A DNA stretch of 64,000 nt, taken from positions 1 to 64,000 of the forward strand of contig WEDG01007100.1 in the NCBI GenBank assembly GCA_017591395.1, written 5' to 3'. This document shows, in pieces, positions 10,976 through 22,295 of the stretch (position 1 is the stretch's first letter; every line of letters starts with the position of its first letter). Under the pieces are notes generated by a model. The model worked only from the letters and a program-made list of their open reading frames with translations. It had not been told where the DNA came from and did not search any database. A program made the position numbers and the translations under genes. This DNA is from Schistocephalus solidus (Eukaryota; Platyhelminthes; Cestoda; Diphyllobothriidea; Diphyllobothriidae).

Positions 10976-12906
10976 ACACTCAGAAATACAGCCACTGTTT
11001 CCACATTACTCTTTGCCTATAAGAAACATTGCATGGAAATCGACCCTTTCCAAAAGCAGACCGAGGCTTCCGTCGTTATCTGTGTTTATTTGCGGAAATC
11101 ACGAACACCATCCACTAACTGCAAGTAGAGACTGACAACAATGCCTCAGTCCAACTATTCGACCAAGTGAATGTTTGGTCGTCCTTAGTCTTTATGACAC
11201 GGCGTTTGGGAGGCACGAGTCGCTACCTTTTAACACTAACATAAATACCACAATAGTAAAAATACTGCGGCATTATTAATAACGACTCGAATACTAAGCA
11301 CAAGTTCATAAGTAACGAAAGCTCCACCAATGTCACTTCAAAAAACTTACTTCTGGAGAAACCAGGAGCTTTGTCCATGGTATTTCCTGTCAAAGGAGAA
11401 GGCGCGTAACATTTAGTTATTGTGGTTGGAATCCTGCTCAAACCTATTATTCCGATTGGCAGCTGGGCTGCTGGCGGTAACAAACCAGGTACAACCCATG
11501 ACTATGGCGTACTGACGACCGGTTATGACCGTGAGAAAGTGGTCTGCATCTGGCATGTTATTAATATAACATCAACGCAAGCAGTCCAAATGGCGGGTAG
11601 AAAATTGGTATCGAGTAAGATTCTAACCACAGAAAATGCGTGTCAACAGTCTTCTTTTTAGAAAAGCCCATACAAGGGACAACGCAGGCATATGGCGTAT
11701 TTAAGATGGGTAGTGATCGTGAAAGAGCTGACTGCATCCGGCCTGTTTGAACCTTAACAAGCTGCCTCAATTTTCACCAAGTAACCTGAAAGAAGCTTCT
11801 ACAATTTTGTCTTTTGGGTAAAGAAAACACGATTTTCCATACTAAATCTCAGTCCCAACCAAATCTACACGACATACTACTCACTTTTGCTCAGTAGGTA
11901 CCTGCAAAGTACGACAAAAGGTAGTCGAAACAGAGACCCTACAGCTAGCAAGTTTTCTCAGGCTCATTATGAGCATCATAAAACCGGAATGGGTACAAAC
12001 AGGAAAAATCTACTGATCAATTAGGACAATAACCACAAGCTTAATCTTTGCCGTCTGCCTGATGGTTCAAAGGTGGCCGAGGAGGGGTAGGGGGTCGCGC
12101 TGACAGCGCCCTACGGGAAGCACACGAGAGTGCTCTTGCGTAAGCGGGCGAACTCTTTTTGAATTATAAATAAGCACCGCAGGACTTATTGTATGTTCGG
12201 CGGCGGCGGCGGCAGGTACGCGGATTCGCTGTCGCCTAATCAGCCGGAGCACGCAATTAGTCCTCGCTTTCTGTCGATGAATTTCTTATACAATTAGCTT
12301 AGTGCTATAAGGTACCGACGTGTAAAGCAGCAGGGAGGAAGCGGGGGCGTGAATGGCCCCGTAACACGCGCCGAATAATGCCGCACAGGTGTCATAAGCC
12401 AGATACGTTAGGTATCCAGGAAGAAGGTCGGCAAATAATGCTTGTACGACCCGTCCGCTAAAGAGCGCAATCGATGAGTAGGCGTGTGCAATACGGGAAC
12501 GGTGGCAAAGGCGGCAGGGCAGTTTAAAGGAAGAAAAGGCGGAAGGCAATGGTCTAAACAGTTGACAAAAAAAAACGCGAGGTCCCCTGTAATACCAGGA
12601 TGATAGCAATTAGGCGGTTTTATGTGTGGGAAAAAAAGAGCAATAAGAAGGGAAATGTAGAGGGAAATAAAGAAAAGCGGTAAATAAACAAATGTTGTTT
12701 AAGTAATTCAATTCAGTTCTCGCAGCAGTAAGCAGTTCGAAAAAAGTGTGTCCTAACAAACCCTAAAACCTAAAACTAGGCCCAACCTTAACTGTAGCAC
12801 ATACGCCTCACATAAGCAGTGCAGTACTTAGGAATAATAACGTGGTTACATATATTAAATCCTTGCCGATCGGTAACACGTATCAATGTAAAAAATAATA
12901 CAGACA

Positions 12907-13190
12907 AAATGAAATTACCGAAAAAGACAAAGGAGACTGGAACGGCCAATTCTGGTTTACTAGCCGTCATCAGCCAGCCATAACCAAGCCCAGGTGGTGC
13001 AGCACCCGAGGCTCAAACTCGCGACCTGTCGGTTAGGAGTCCAACGCTTTAATCCATTGTACCAAAAGCTCGCTGTTTTGTCATTCTGCCAATGTCACTA
13101 GCTGCACTGCGGCTGTTGGCAGGGCACTAGAGTGAGCCCCAAGGTACAGCGGGATGAGTGAGTCCCGTGACCGATTGCTGAGCGCCCATC
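12907..13190. repeat. Family R copy in inverted arrangement
   Basis: A minus-strand head plus ribozyme region (12907-13078; core at 12967-12973, but GAAA is mutated to GAAT) is joined to a plus-strand tail (13079-13190, gtgagccccaaggtacagcg). Confidence 0.7.
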
Positions 13191-15999
13191 AATCAGAAAT
13201 TTATATGCCAGCCATCACTGGTTTAATCTCGGAAACAGATCCTACTACATGACTATCTATCCACACCTACCCACACGACAACATAACCCTCGATCCAAAC
13301 CTTAACCATATCCATTGTGTCTGTCACGGGTACCATTCGTCGCCACGTTCATAGGGTTGTACAGTAGTTCGTTGCCAAGGGAACTAGGCTTCCACGGCCC
13401 TGCTTTCGTGTAATACAACGGAAAGAAAATGTTAAAATTAACGCAAAAGCTGAGACGACGGAAGCTGAATGGTTTGCCACGATGACTACTGTGTTGCTGG
13501 TTGCTTATAACAGCCCCCACAGCAGTAGCCGAAGCGCGATTCGCTTGTGGGAGTAAAACAAGCACGCCATACCATCATCACGAGCCTAACTCGGTCCTAG
13601 CCCTAATCTGAGGGAACCCGCAAAAGTACACAATTACGTTCACGCGGCTCAGTACTAAACGGTAACTGGAAGTTTTCCTGGAGCACACATTTTAAAAGTA
13701 GAAGGCATTTTCCACCAAAACAGTACAAGGAGGAGTAGTTTTGTGTGCGTGTTCTTCACAGAACAAAACTAGATTTTCAAAAGAGCATACAAGATCAACG
13801 GAAATAATGCATACTAGATAAGTGGCAATTTTTTCAGACTGTAGTTAGTTCTAAATCTGGCTTCCTGACGTGATTGAAATATCGCGAGATTTTGTCACAC
13901 GATAAATACTACTGAGACCAAAATACATTTTAGAACGTCAGTTAATATTTCACGACAGAGTGCATCTACTGTAGGCGGTCAACTGGCGGCTAAATGAAAG
14001 GCCACTACGAGACCGCGCAACAATTTGGTCAGCACTGCAGCATCGCCTACACAAGTCCTCCTCTCATTTTAAATCATAAAATAACAATGTAAACTGTGGG
14101 CATACACCGGCAAACGAAGTCCAACTCTGCAGCTTCATCCCCAAAACTGCCGACTGCAGCTTCAGTGAAACTCGAAGGAATTTCTGTGAGTGTGGGAGTG
14201 CGGTAAATCACGGGCAGCCATATAAAAATGCATCCCAGCAGACGAGGTGCAGGTGGGTGACAGACTGACTGACTGACTGACTAGGCTGAAATGTGAAGCA
14301 TTTTTTGCCCTCGGTGTGAATTTAAAGTAAGCGAATTGAGCATGATTTAGTGAACCCAAAAAAAATACGCGACAGCTCATCAAATGATGTATTCGCGACT
14401 GTTTAGGACAGTAAAAGAGACAGAAAATTACTTTGTCCTTTGAATAACCTCCACCCAAAAGACAAATTTACTATGGAAAAGGAACACGATAACCAGACAG
14501 GAAGATGGATCTATACGACGAAGCATTATCTACAAGAAAACCTGGAAAGGACAATATTCGCATTTCTTCAGTTTTGTACCCATACAATGGAAAAGCAACT
14601 GTAAATTCACTCTTTTCCAACGGGCAAGAAACGTCTGCTTTGTTGAGATAATGATTGCAAAAATGGCCTGCCTTAAATCAAATTTGCCAAAGCGAGGATA
14701 AAAAACACCTTTCGTTGATAAAAGGAAGCAATCCTCGGCTGCCAAAATTGACAGAACGTTCAGTTCTGAAAAAGCCCGTTTTTATTTCGTTGCCCTTTAT
14801 GAGTGACATCATTTGAAATACTATCAACAGTGGGCTGCGTCGTACCATTGAAAGCACATGCAATGCTGCCGAACTCATATTTTGCACTCCTACTAAGTCC
14901 CTACCTATCCCACGAGCTAAGGATGCCTTACCAGTGCACGCCACTTCAAATTGTGTTTATAAATTTACATGCACTGGCGGGGACTGGTAAGTTGGTTTGG
15001 CTAACTTCAGGGCAGCCAGCGCCTCTTGTAGTCGCAGGAATTTGGAATGCTTCGCCGGCCTCGAAATTCTCCGTTAAAATCCATCTAAAATTGCCGCTGT
15101 CTACCAAGGAACCCACTCGAGATGAACTCGCCCATGTCTTGATTTAGTCAAGTAGAATGGTGCTCTCGTATCCACCTGAATGGGGGGTGTGCAGTCGTTC
15201 CACCGTAATTTCTCCCCAAACCTTGTTCAGATGCGGCTAGACAGCCTCAAATTGCCTCCCCTTAACTCCCCCCACCCAGTCCCCTGCAAGCGACCTTAAT
15301 GATGGATGAAAAACGCAAGTTTTCGGACTGAGACTTCTGCGTGGGTCACATAGAAGGCTCACAGACAAACATAAGCTCGAGTGGGTGTTTTTGTTTAATT
15401 TTTCTCTAGGAGACTCGCTCACACAAGGGAGTACATTCTAGACCCAAAGAATAAGTAATGCTGCCTCATCACTGGAGGAGATATCACGCATTTTAGAATT
15501 GTTGTTCATTCTCCTAAATAGGAAATGAATACAAAATTCGATGAATATGGGAACAGGAACCGCCCGGTGACTGCGGCAACTTCCAGGGAAATCAGGACTA
15601 GCGCTAAGGTAGGGTTGCGAGTAGAAGCAGGGATACGAGTAATGTTACAGTTAGGACACGGAAATATCTACCCTTCCAGGAAGTTGGCGAAAGAAATCCT
15701 CTGTTACTTGTTGTGGGGGCGTTTATATTCTAGTGTCCCGCAGGGGGGGGGGGGGAAGACATAAAGACAATTCTCACCACAACCAAGAGATATACCTCCG
15801 CGGATAAATCTGTTTTAAAACGTCCAGGCATTCACTATTATTGCACGATAGGAAACGATTCGGAAGTTATTTTCTTATGTTGAACGCGGAAGATAAGGAG
15901 AGTACATTGCGGGCAAGGGGCCAAAATTTAATAACCACCGCCAACAGGTACTACCGCATATACAAAAGCTTTAAAATAATAATAAACAACCTTAGGAGA

Positions 16000-17170
16000 A
16001 TTTAAAATCTAACGGTAATACGAAAAATTACCGTTGAGAAACGTAAAGAATCGCTGTAACTGATTAAAAATTAGTTTCCGATCGTTCTTGAAATAGCGGC
16101 GAATACTTTAAGCATTTCAGTTTTCAAGTGAATGTCAATAAATTTAGATTCTGTCTATATCAAAACCTCCGAAATAAGCTATTCGTTTTTGGATGTTCTT
16201 TCTAATGCAGAGGACCGTTTCAATTACAGTTGTAGGCTCGCCTGAACACGAAAACTCTCTGCCGAGAAAAATAAACGTTCAAAACAAAAGTCGTCAACCA
16301 ATCAACCTAACGTCAATTTAAAAACTTTCGTAATAAGTCGCATCTTTTTAAAAGTCCCTTGATAACGTATTTTGCTGGCAGCTGTCTGCATACTTCACGT
16401 GTTTTTTAAAGGATAAGTAAAGGTAAACGTGCGGAAGTACGATCGTGTCCTGGACTTCTCCAAAAATATATAGCTTTGCAGTTGAAAATTTAAAAAAAAA
16501 ACCAAAGTTATTTCTTTATTTTGGAGTCTTTTTCATTATACACTTCTCAGACTACAACTGCACAACGGAGCGACCGGAGTTCGAAAATGCTAACCGTCTG
16601 CCCGTTCACGCATTTGCGGAAACTATATTATACTAAAGGTATCTTGCTACATGTTTAAAATTTAACATAGGTTTTTCTGGGTGTCTATCTCCACAGTATC
16701 ATGTACGTATTATGTTTACGGTTCCAATTCCTGGTGCGGTAAAAAGAAATACAATTAAACAAGTTTATTACTGTGTTATGTAGCAAAAAGCCGCAAATTT
16801 GCCGAAAAAAATAGGAGCTTAATTTGTTCCTCTTTTTCTGGAAAACAAAGCGATTCTACACTTGATTTTCATTGATTTTGGCTTATATTTTTCCAGGTTC
16901 CATAAGAGATTTATTTAACACCTTTCCTGCTTAAATTAATGTTATTTTATAGCACAACGCACAGAAGCAACAGGTTTTCTTCTGTGATATTAAATAGGAA
17001 ATGATTTGGATATCCGGCCGCAACCTCCGATTTCGCCTGAATCCCACCTGTTTCTCTTCAATATATAAAATAGATCATGCAGTGTTCCATAGTAAAAGGT
17101 TTTCTGAGCCTCAAATTTACTCAATAAACCAAAAAAAGGACCAAATGTACGCTGAATAACTCAATCAAAT
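16000..17170 (-). repeat. AT-rich repeat family A, inverted copy
   Basis: 16155-16270 matches the reverse complement of 6900-7030 (shared gttctttctaatgcagaggac-like phrase and gaaaactctctgcc). The outer limits are estimates. Weak family similarity may also exist at 13800-13990 and 17500-17830. Confidence 0.45.
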
Positions 17171-18340
17171 TTCGATCATGACATTGCATGAGTAGTGTCC
17201 CCTACTCTATAATCTGTCACTGTGTGACGGTCGCCACGGCTGTAGAACGATCTGTAAAGCAGAACCGTACGAGCAGGTCCTGTGACCCGATCGGCAAACG
17301 CATTTCCAACATGCTTAATATATGTGCATATAGTAGAGGTGCTGGCTCATGCAATGTTAACTTAAATTTTGAAATGTGTTTTCCATTCGAGAGGAGAACT
17401 TAAGAAGGTTTGAAATATTAATTACCACGCAGGGGACCGCAAAATCTCGCAGTCACTTCAGACCGCCAGCCGTTGAACGAGCTTCGGTTTGGCCACCTAC
17501 AACAACTAGGGTAATGTGAATTTTCCCCATTTATTTTCGATACCCTTATCGATTTAAGTATATTTTATAGAAAACTACATGAGAATACTCGCCCTGTTAG
17601 TAGTAAATTACGTCTTTTTTAAACTTTATGCTTTAGGAAAGCGCCATTTTTGGCTTAAAAACTCTTTGAATTCCTGCTCTTAGGGTGTCAAAACCACTTG
17701 CTACTCTATTTAAGGAAAATTGCATCTTATGAGTATGTAATAGCCTACCCTAAAACACAATTAAATACCTAACATTTAGAAGATCGCTAGTTATAACATC
17801 TACTGCGCGCCTCACGCAATGGCACCACCATGGAAAACTTTCGCCTGCATTATTTAACAGGCACCGCATTTAGAGAATGCTCCCCAGCCTCATCCATCTG
17901 GGCACGTTAAAAAGACGGTTCCAGGACAAACGGAAGCGGGCTCGGGCGCAGTGGGTGACAAAGTCAGTTGCCTACGAGTGCCACACACACGCCCTGGCCC
18001 ACTCAAGACATCGTAGGTTATTGTAAGGACGGCTCGGAGCTTACATAGGTGATAGTGCCATAGAGGCGTATACGATGATCGGTAACACCGTGAAGCAGCT
18101 GTCTACGTCTTGCCTGTTGCACCTTTAGCAACATACCTGTGCATTATATGTGGCATGTGTCTTATGACACAACGCTGGTTTATCGCCAGTGGCTAGCTGG
18201 CGGGCGGACGCACATAATGGGATCGAGTGCGATCCTTGCCACGTCAGTGAGTGCCATGCACTTGTTTGACTTATATATGTATACATACATTGATATACAG
18301 GCAATCAAAGATATTTAATACGAAAGACGAAATTCTTAGC

Positions 18341-18385
18341 ATAACTTTTCGAGACAGGACCCCCAGCTCGTCGTCAGACTACGGG
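18341..18385 (-). ncRNA. Hammerhead-like motif at the PLE 3' end (candidate)
   Basis: On the minus strand CTGACGA (18371-18377) is followed by a CGAG...CTCG stem and GAAAA (about 18347-18350). It lies just beyond the end of the GIY-YIG coding arm, where PLE ribozymes are expected. The core pairing is imperfect: the G of GAAA would be needed in the stem. Confidence 0.35.
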
Positions 18386-18388
18386 TAG

Positions 18389-18715
18389 CGTACAGGAACA
18401 ATGAATTAATTGACCGTGTTTAACAAAGGATTCTACGGTTGGGCGACATCCGAACCAATACGCGTTGAGTGCATTTCGTCATCACGTCGTGATTGGTTGT
18501 GCGCGCTTGAATTTTTCTTTAACGATTTTGTATGCGGCATCCAAATCGATATGCCGGTTGATGCATGCCTCATCTGAATGCATTGCTTCCAGGAATTCAC
18601 GGCCTTTTCTGGTTGGGAAGGGGCCAACAATCTGTGTTTTCTGCCATGCACATTTGTGCTCTGTTTCCAGTGTATGCATATCCACTTGGGATAAATGGTC
18701 TCGTCTTCTAAACAC
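18389..18715 (-). mobile_element. Inverted GIY-YIG arm of a Penelope-like element
   Basis: This arm is the reverse complement of 19445-19775 at roughly 85% identity. It encodes a C-terminal GIY-YIG nuclease part on the minus strand (RRDHLSQVDMHTLETEH, then EACINRHIDLDAAYKIVKEK). It lies head to head with the RT part at 18720. PLE copies are known to carry such inverted terminal portions (pseudo-LTRs). There is no start or complete domain, so it is a structural arm rather than a gene. Confidence 0.75.
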
Positions 18716-18719
18716 TAAC

Positions 18720-19775
18720 TAATGTTCATGCTGTAATGCAGAAATTGGAATCAATAGCTCTCCCACTGCAAAATTGTGGCTGCGATATGTAGATGATAAA
18801 TTTATCATCATCGTGAAAGAACTGTTAGACCAGCTCCGCGAAAATCTAAACTCCACCTTTCGAAACGGAAGCTGATGGACAACTCCCATTTCTGGATGTC
18901 CTCGTACATCGGAAAACTGATGGATCACTCTACACCTCAGTTTACCGCAAAGAAATATATTTTGAGGTCATCCTAAACTTTGAGTAATAATCCTATTTCT
19001 GACAAAATGAGTTCTGTCTACAGTCCCCTAAATCGAGCCAAAACACACTTCTATCATGAAGAAAGTTATCGAGCAGAAATGAAATACCTCTTTAACTTGT
19101 TCTCTAAAAATGGATACCCGCGTGACTTCGTGTATCGATGCCTGAAGCGGCAAGAATCCAAAGAGAAAGGCATTTCAAACGACACGGCCACCCAGGCACC
19201 CAAAACAATGACCTGGCGAACGCTCCCATACATTAAAAATGTATCAGATCTTGTCGAAAGACAGCTAAGAAAACAACAGATACAAGTCGCACAACACCCT
19301 ACATCTACTTTACGCTCACAGCTCAAGGACAGGGTTAGCTACCTTGATAAAAAGGTATTGTCTACTAAATCTCATGATCCAGTTTTAATGCTGTTTATTG
19401 TGGGAAAACTGGGAAATCTGTCTCAACCCGCCTACATGAACATCGGTTGGCGGTCAGAAGACGAGACCATTTATACCAAGTGGCTATGCATGCACTGGAA
19501 ACAGAGCAAAAATTTGCATGAGAGAAAACACGGATTGTTGGCACCTGCCCAACCAGAAAAGGCCGTTAATTCCTGGAAGCATTGCACTCAGATGAGGCCT
19601 GCATCAACCGGCAAATCGATTTGGATGCCGCATACAAAATCGTTAAGGAGAAATTAAAATGCGCTGAACCCATCACGACACGACGACAAAATGCACTCAA
19701 CGCGTATTGGTTTGGATGTCACCCAACCGTAGAATCCTTTGCTAAACACGATTAATTAATTAATTGTTCCGTGTT
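18720..19775 (+). mobile_element. Penelope-like element, RT to GIY-YIG, degenerate
   Basis: The reverse transcriptase palm is seen as WLRYVDDKFIII at about 18778-18813, with YVDD as the catalytic site. After frameshifts the thumb follows, open from 18980 (RAKTHFYHEESYRAEMKYL, then NGYPRDFVYRCLKRQ). A linker PYIKNVSDLVERQLRK leads to the GIY-YIG nuclease. The nuclease is shifted one frame from about 19395 (YCGKTGKSVSTRLHEH) and has an internal stop. The 5' part (fingers and most of the palm) is missing or lies beyond the inverted arm. The element inserted in intron 9 opposite to the host gene. It cannot make an active protein. Confidence 0.8.
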
Positions 19776-19850
19776 CTGCGTTAGATGTTCAACGCTCTAA
19801 GTGCTGAACGCGGATTCGTGGTTCGGGCGAAAAACTACCGTTGTTAATAT

Positions 19851-20052
19851 GAGCCGATTGCAACCGACAGAACAACGAGCCGCGGCTGAACAGTTAGTGT
19901 TGGACAGGCCTAACCAACAGGTCACAGGTTCGACCCTCAGAGGTTGTCTCTGTTACTAGTCTTTGTGTGGCCGCTGGCAGGGCCCGACAGTGAGCCCCAA
20001 AGGTACAGCGGGACGAGTGACTCCGATAACCGATCGGTAAGCACCCATCCAC
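19851..20052 (+). repeat. Family R copy lacking the ribozyme region
   Basis: Head (aacgagccgcggctgaacag, then ggttcgaccctcagagg) is joined directly to the tail (gtgagccccaaaggtacagc); the ribozyme segment is deleted. Confidence 0.6.
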
Positions 20053-20930
20053 CACTACCCAGCTTGATGGAAAATCCGAGGGCTCTAGCTGCACATCTCG
20101 GAGGCCAAGAGAAAACATTGGCTACGCGCGCGCGGCTGCACGCGGGATATCGGGAGCCCACCCCCGCGCCACCAACAGTTAACTGACACCGCGTTGTCAC
20201 GCTTGGAACTCTGCGGTGTTGGCACGACTTGCGTTTCAAGATGGTCACTGACGTCGGGAGGGGGCGCGAGGGCGGAGGTAAAAAAGGAAATTGGAGCGCC
20301 AGTACCGTGGACCCTGGCCTTCGACCGCACTGAGGTGACTGAGACACTTTGCCGATCCTCCTCCCCCGCCCGACCGCATAGTACTTCTATGGACGATGTG
20401 TGAAGCAATAATAACCGGCAGTGGTTGGGAAAGCGACCCGGGACACATGACTTATGACCAAACTACTTGACGCTGGCCCGATCAAGGGAACATGCAGGCG
20501 TGGGCAACTGTGTGGGTATCAAACGGTTAATTGGCAGGCAGGCGGAATTTTCGCACATAAGTGGGAGCGCCAGAGCTTGGAGATGGGTAGAATGGCTGCA
20601 ACAAAAGTAGCTTGGCTGCTGGGGAAGGGCGAGGGAGGGGGGCGGTGCTGACGGCAGCGGTTGCTTAGCCGTTCTTTCACGATGCAGAAGGGATGATGAG
20701 ATTGTCGGATGCGGGGTGGAGAGAACACTGAATAACGAGGGGACAGAGAAGGCATGTAGCGCTCGAAGAGCGCACCTAGCTACACTGCCTAACTTATGGA
20801 ATGTCAGTGTCAAATGATAAACTACCCCACTGGTGCGCACAACCGGAGTAGACGGAATGCAGGAGGGGAGGAGAGGAGGGAAAGGAGGAATAGCGGACGC
20901 GAAGGTGCGTACAGGGGTTGGGGACAGCCA
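20053..20930. other. GC-rich intronic stretch, no gene supported
   Basis: High GC, with overlapping frames on both strands (20085-20408, 20194-20403, 20463-20930). None shows a domain; the longest minus-strand frame is simply exon 9 read on into its intron. Confidence 0.5.
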
Positions 20931-20936
20931 ACGTAC

Positions 20937-21044
20937 CTTGAATGTTTTGGCGCAAAGCGGGCATGCGTAACTGCGTTCGTCTTGGTGCTTGAAGAGGATG
21001 TGATCCTTCAATTCACGCTTACTGATGCATCGGTGATTGCAGAA
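20937..21044 (-). CDS. Zinc-finger gene exon 9
   Basis: This exon has 36 codons, phase 0 at both ends; acceptor ccttttttag, donor TTCAAG then gtacgttgg. It supplies C614, H627 and H632 of a finger whose first Cys lies in exon 8, giving exactly C-x2-C-x12-H-x4-H. After a short linker (QDERSY) it supplies C640 and C643 of the next finger, whose histidines are in exon 10. Both junctions therefore cut through zinc sites, and both restored sites have canonical spacing. This is very strong evidence for this splice order. A GC-rich stretch just downstream (20.1-20.9 kb) contains long frames on both strands that are not part of the gene. Confidence 0.92.
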
Positions 21045-21127
21045 CTAAAAAGGAGAAAAGCGAAAATATGAGCTATAAACACAGTTTACACCGTTTATAT
21101 ATATATATATATGGCACCTCTTTCTCG

Positions 21128-21769
21128 CCAGTGGATATCCACGCAGCTTCGTAAACAAATGCTTATACCAAAGGCATACAAAGACCGAAGGTGAGCCTAA
21201 ACAAAGACCTGAAACCTTCCATGTCTTGCCCTATGTGAAGAACGTCTTAGAAGCCACTGAGCGCATGTTAAAACCGCTAAACATGGGCGTTGGACACCGA
21301 CCAGAGACCACCATCCGTCGATTAGTCATGCAACCAAAGGGCCGACTACCACCCGCAGACACCTCAGGCGTTATTTACCGTGTCAACTGTCTAGACTGCC
21401 CGGCCAACTACTGCGGCATGACCGACAAACGACTGAGTACGCGCATGCAGGAGCACACTTTGGCCGTAAGGCGAAAGGATATTCGATCACACGTCGCCAT
21501 GCATAGTCTAGAAAACAACCATCGGTTCGATTTTGACGGAGCTCAAGTGCTCGGCCGAGCCGAAAACAGACTGGCGAGGGAAGTCATCGAAGCTTGGCAG
21601 TCAGACGCCAACTCTATCAACCGCAGCATTGACCTACCAGTGCCCTTAGAGGCCGTCAAGCACCATTGGCGCACGAGGGGAGGACTAATGAGAAACGAGG
21701 TGGCTAGACCTATCGCAAGTGAGCACGAAAGACCCTTTTTAAACCATGTAGTTCCCCTATGCTCTATCT
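21128..21769 (+). mobile_element. Penelope-like element fragment with intact GIY-YIG domain
   Basis: Open frame from 21128 (ASGYPRSFVNKCLYQRH, the end of the RT thumb) through linker LPYVKNVLEATERMLKPL to a complete GIY-YIG domain: VIYRVNCLDCPANYCGMT with the PLE-type Cys pair, LSTRMQEH with the conserved Arg, then ENRLAREVIEAW carrying the catalytic Glu and NSINRSIDLP. It is cut off 5' (no RT palm) and runs 3' into (AT)n. GIY-YIG nucleases of PLEs nick DNA to prime reverse transcription. The domain is far better kept than that of the 18.7 kb copy, so this is a younger insertion or a different subfamily. Confidence 0.82.
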
Positions 21770-21770
21770 A

Positions 21771-21811
<41 letters not shown>
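21770..21811. repeat. (AT)n microsatellite
   Basis: It joins the PLE fragment to the tail end of a family R unit. Confidence 0.95.
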
Positions 21812-21814
<3 letters not shown>

Positions 21815-21947
21815 AGTGTGGGGCTCACCGATCTGCTTAAGGAACATGCATGTTCCGTTGTGCCCTGGAGCTCAGACTAGAGCCCTCGCAGGCGGTCGCA
21901 TAGCGACGTGTAGCATATGATGGAATGGAACCGACAAAGACAAGGGA

Positions 21948-21992
21948 GACCGGAATGGCCATTTCTGGCTTATTAGCCGTCATCAGCCAGTC
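21948..21992 (-). ncRNA. Hammerhead-ribozyme-like motif of family R
   Basis: Helix I GACTGG with CCGGTC (one T-G wobble), CTGATGA (21980-21986), helix II GGCT/AGCC, GAAA, helix III ATGGCCAT, cleavage after ATT at 21954. The identical motif is at 22251-22295. Confidence 0.65.
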
Positions 21993-22250
21993 ATACCCAA
22001 TCCCAAGTGTGGCACACCTGGGATTCGAACCCGCGACCTTTGGTATTTGAGTCGAACGCTCTACCATTTGAGCCACGGGCTCGTTGTTTTGTCGGTTGTG
22101 ATCGGGAATATGATGATAGTGTGGGGCTCACCGATCTGCTTAAGGAACATGCATGTTCCGTTGTGCCCTGGAGCTCAGACTAGAGCCCTCGCAGGCGGTC
22201 GCATAGCGACGTGTAGCATATGATGGAATGGAACCGACAAAGACAAGGGA

Positions 22251-22295
22251 GACCGGAATGGCCATTTCTGGCTTATTAGCCGTCATCAGCCAGTC
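22251..22295 (-). ncRNA. Hammerhead-ribozyme-like motif of family R (second tandem unit)
   Basis: Same sequence as 21948-21992; core at 22283-22289. Confidence 0.65.

Larger units (their letters stand above)
5644..20936 (-). other. Intron 9 (15.3 kb)
   Basis: The largest intron. It holds a ribozyme-like 3' end (5811-5850), AT-rich family copies (6100-7300, and inverted at about 16000-17170), a cluster of short repeats with (AT)n (7816-9815), a (GTA)n tract (10767-10975), another inverted short repeat (12907-13190), a Penelope-like element (18341-19775) and a short-repeat remnant (19851-20052). The stretches 9820-10550, 11000-12900, 13200-15980 and 17180-18060 are unassigned; a short (GACT)n run sits at about 14263-14283 and a G-run at about 15745. 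Confidence 0.6.

Noticed and set aside
10740..11022. Long Leu/Val/Ser frames
   Set aside because: Pure products of the (GTA)n tract.
20463..20936. Extension of the minus-strand zinc-finger frame beyond the exon 9 donor
   Set aside because: A strong donor at 20936 and perfect finger restoration with exon 10 show that this is intron.
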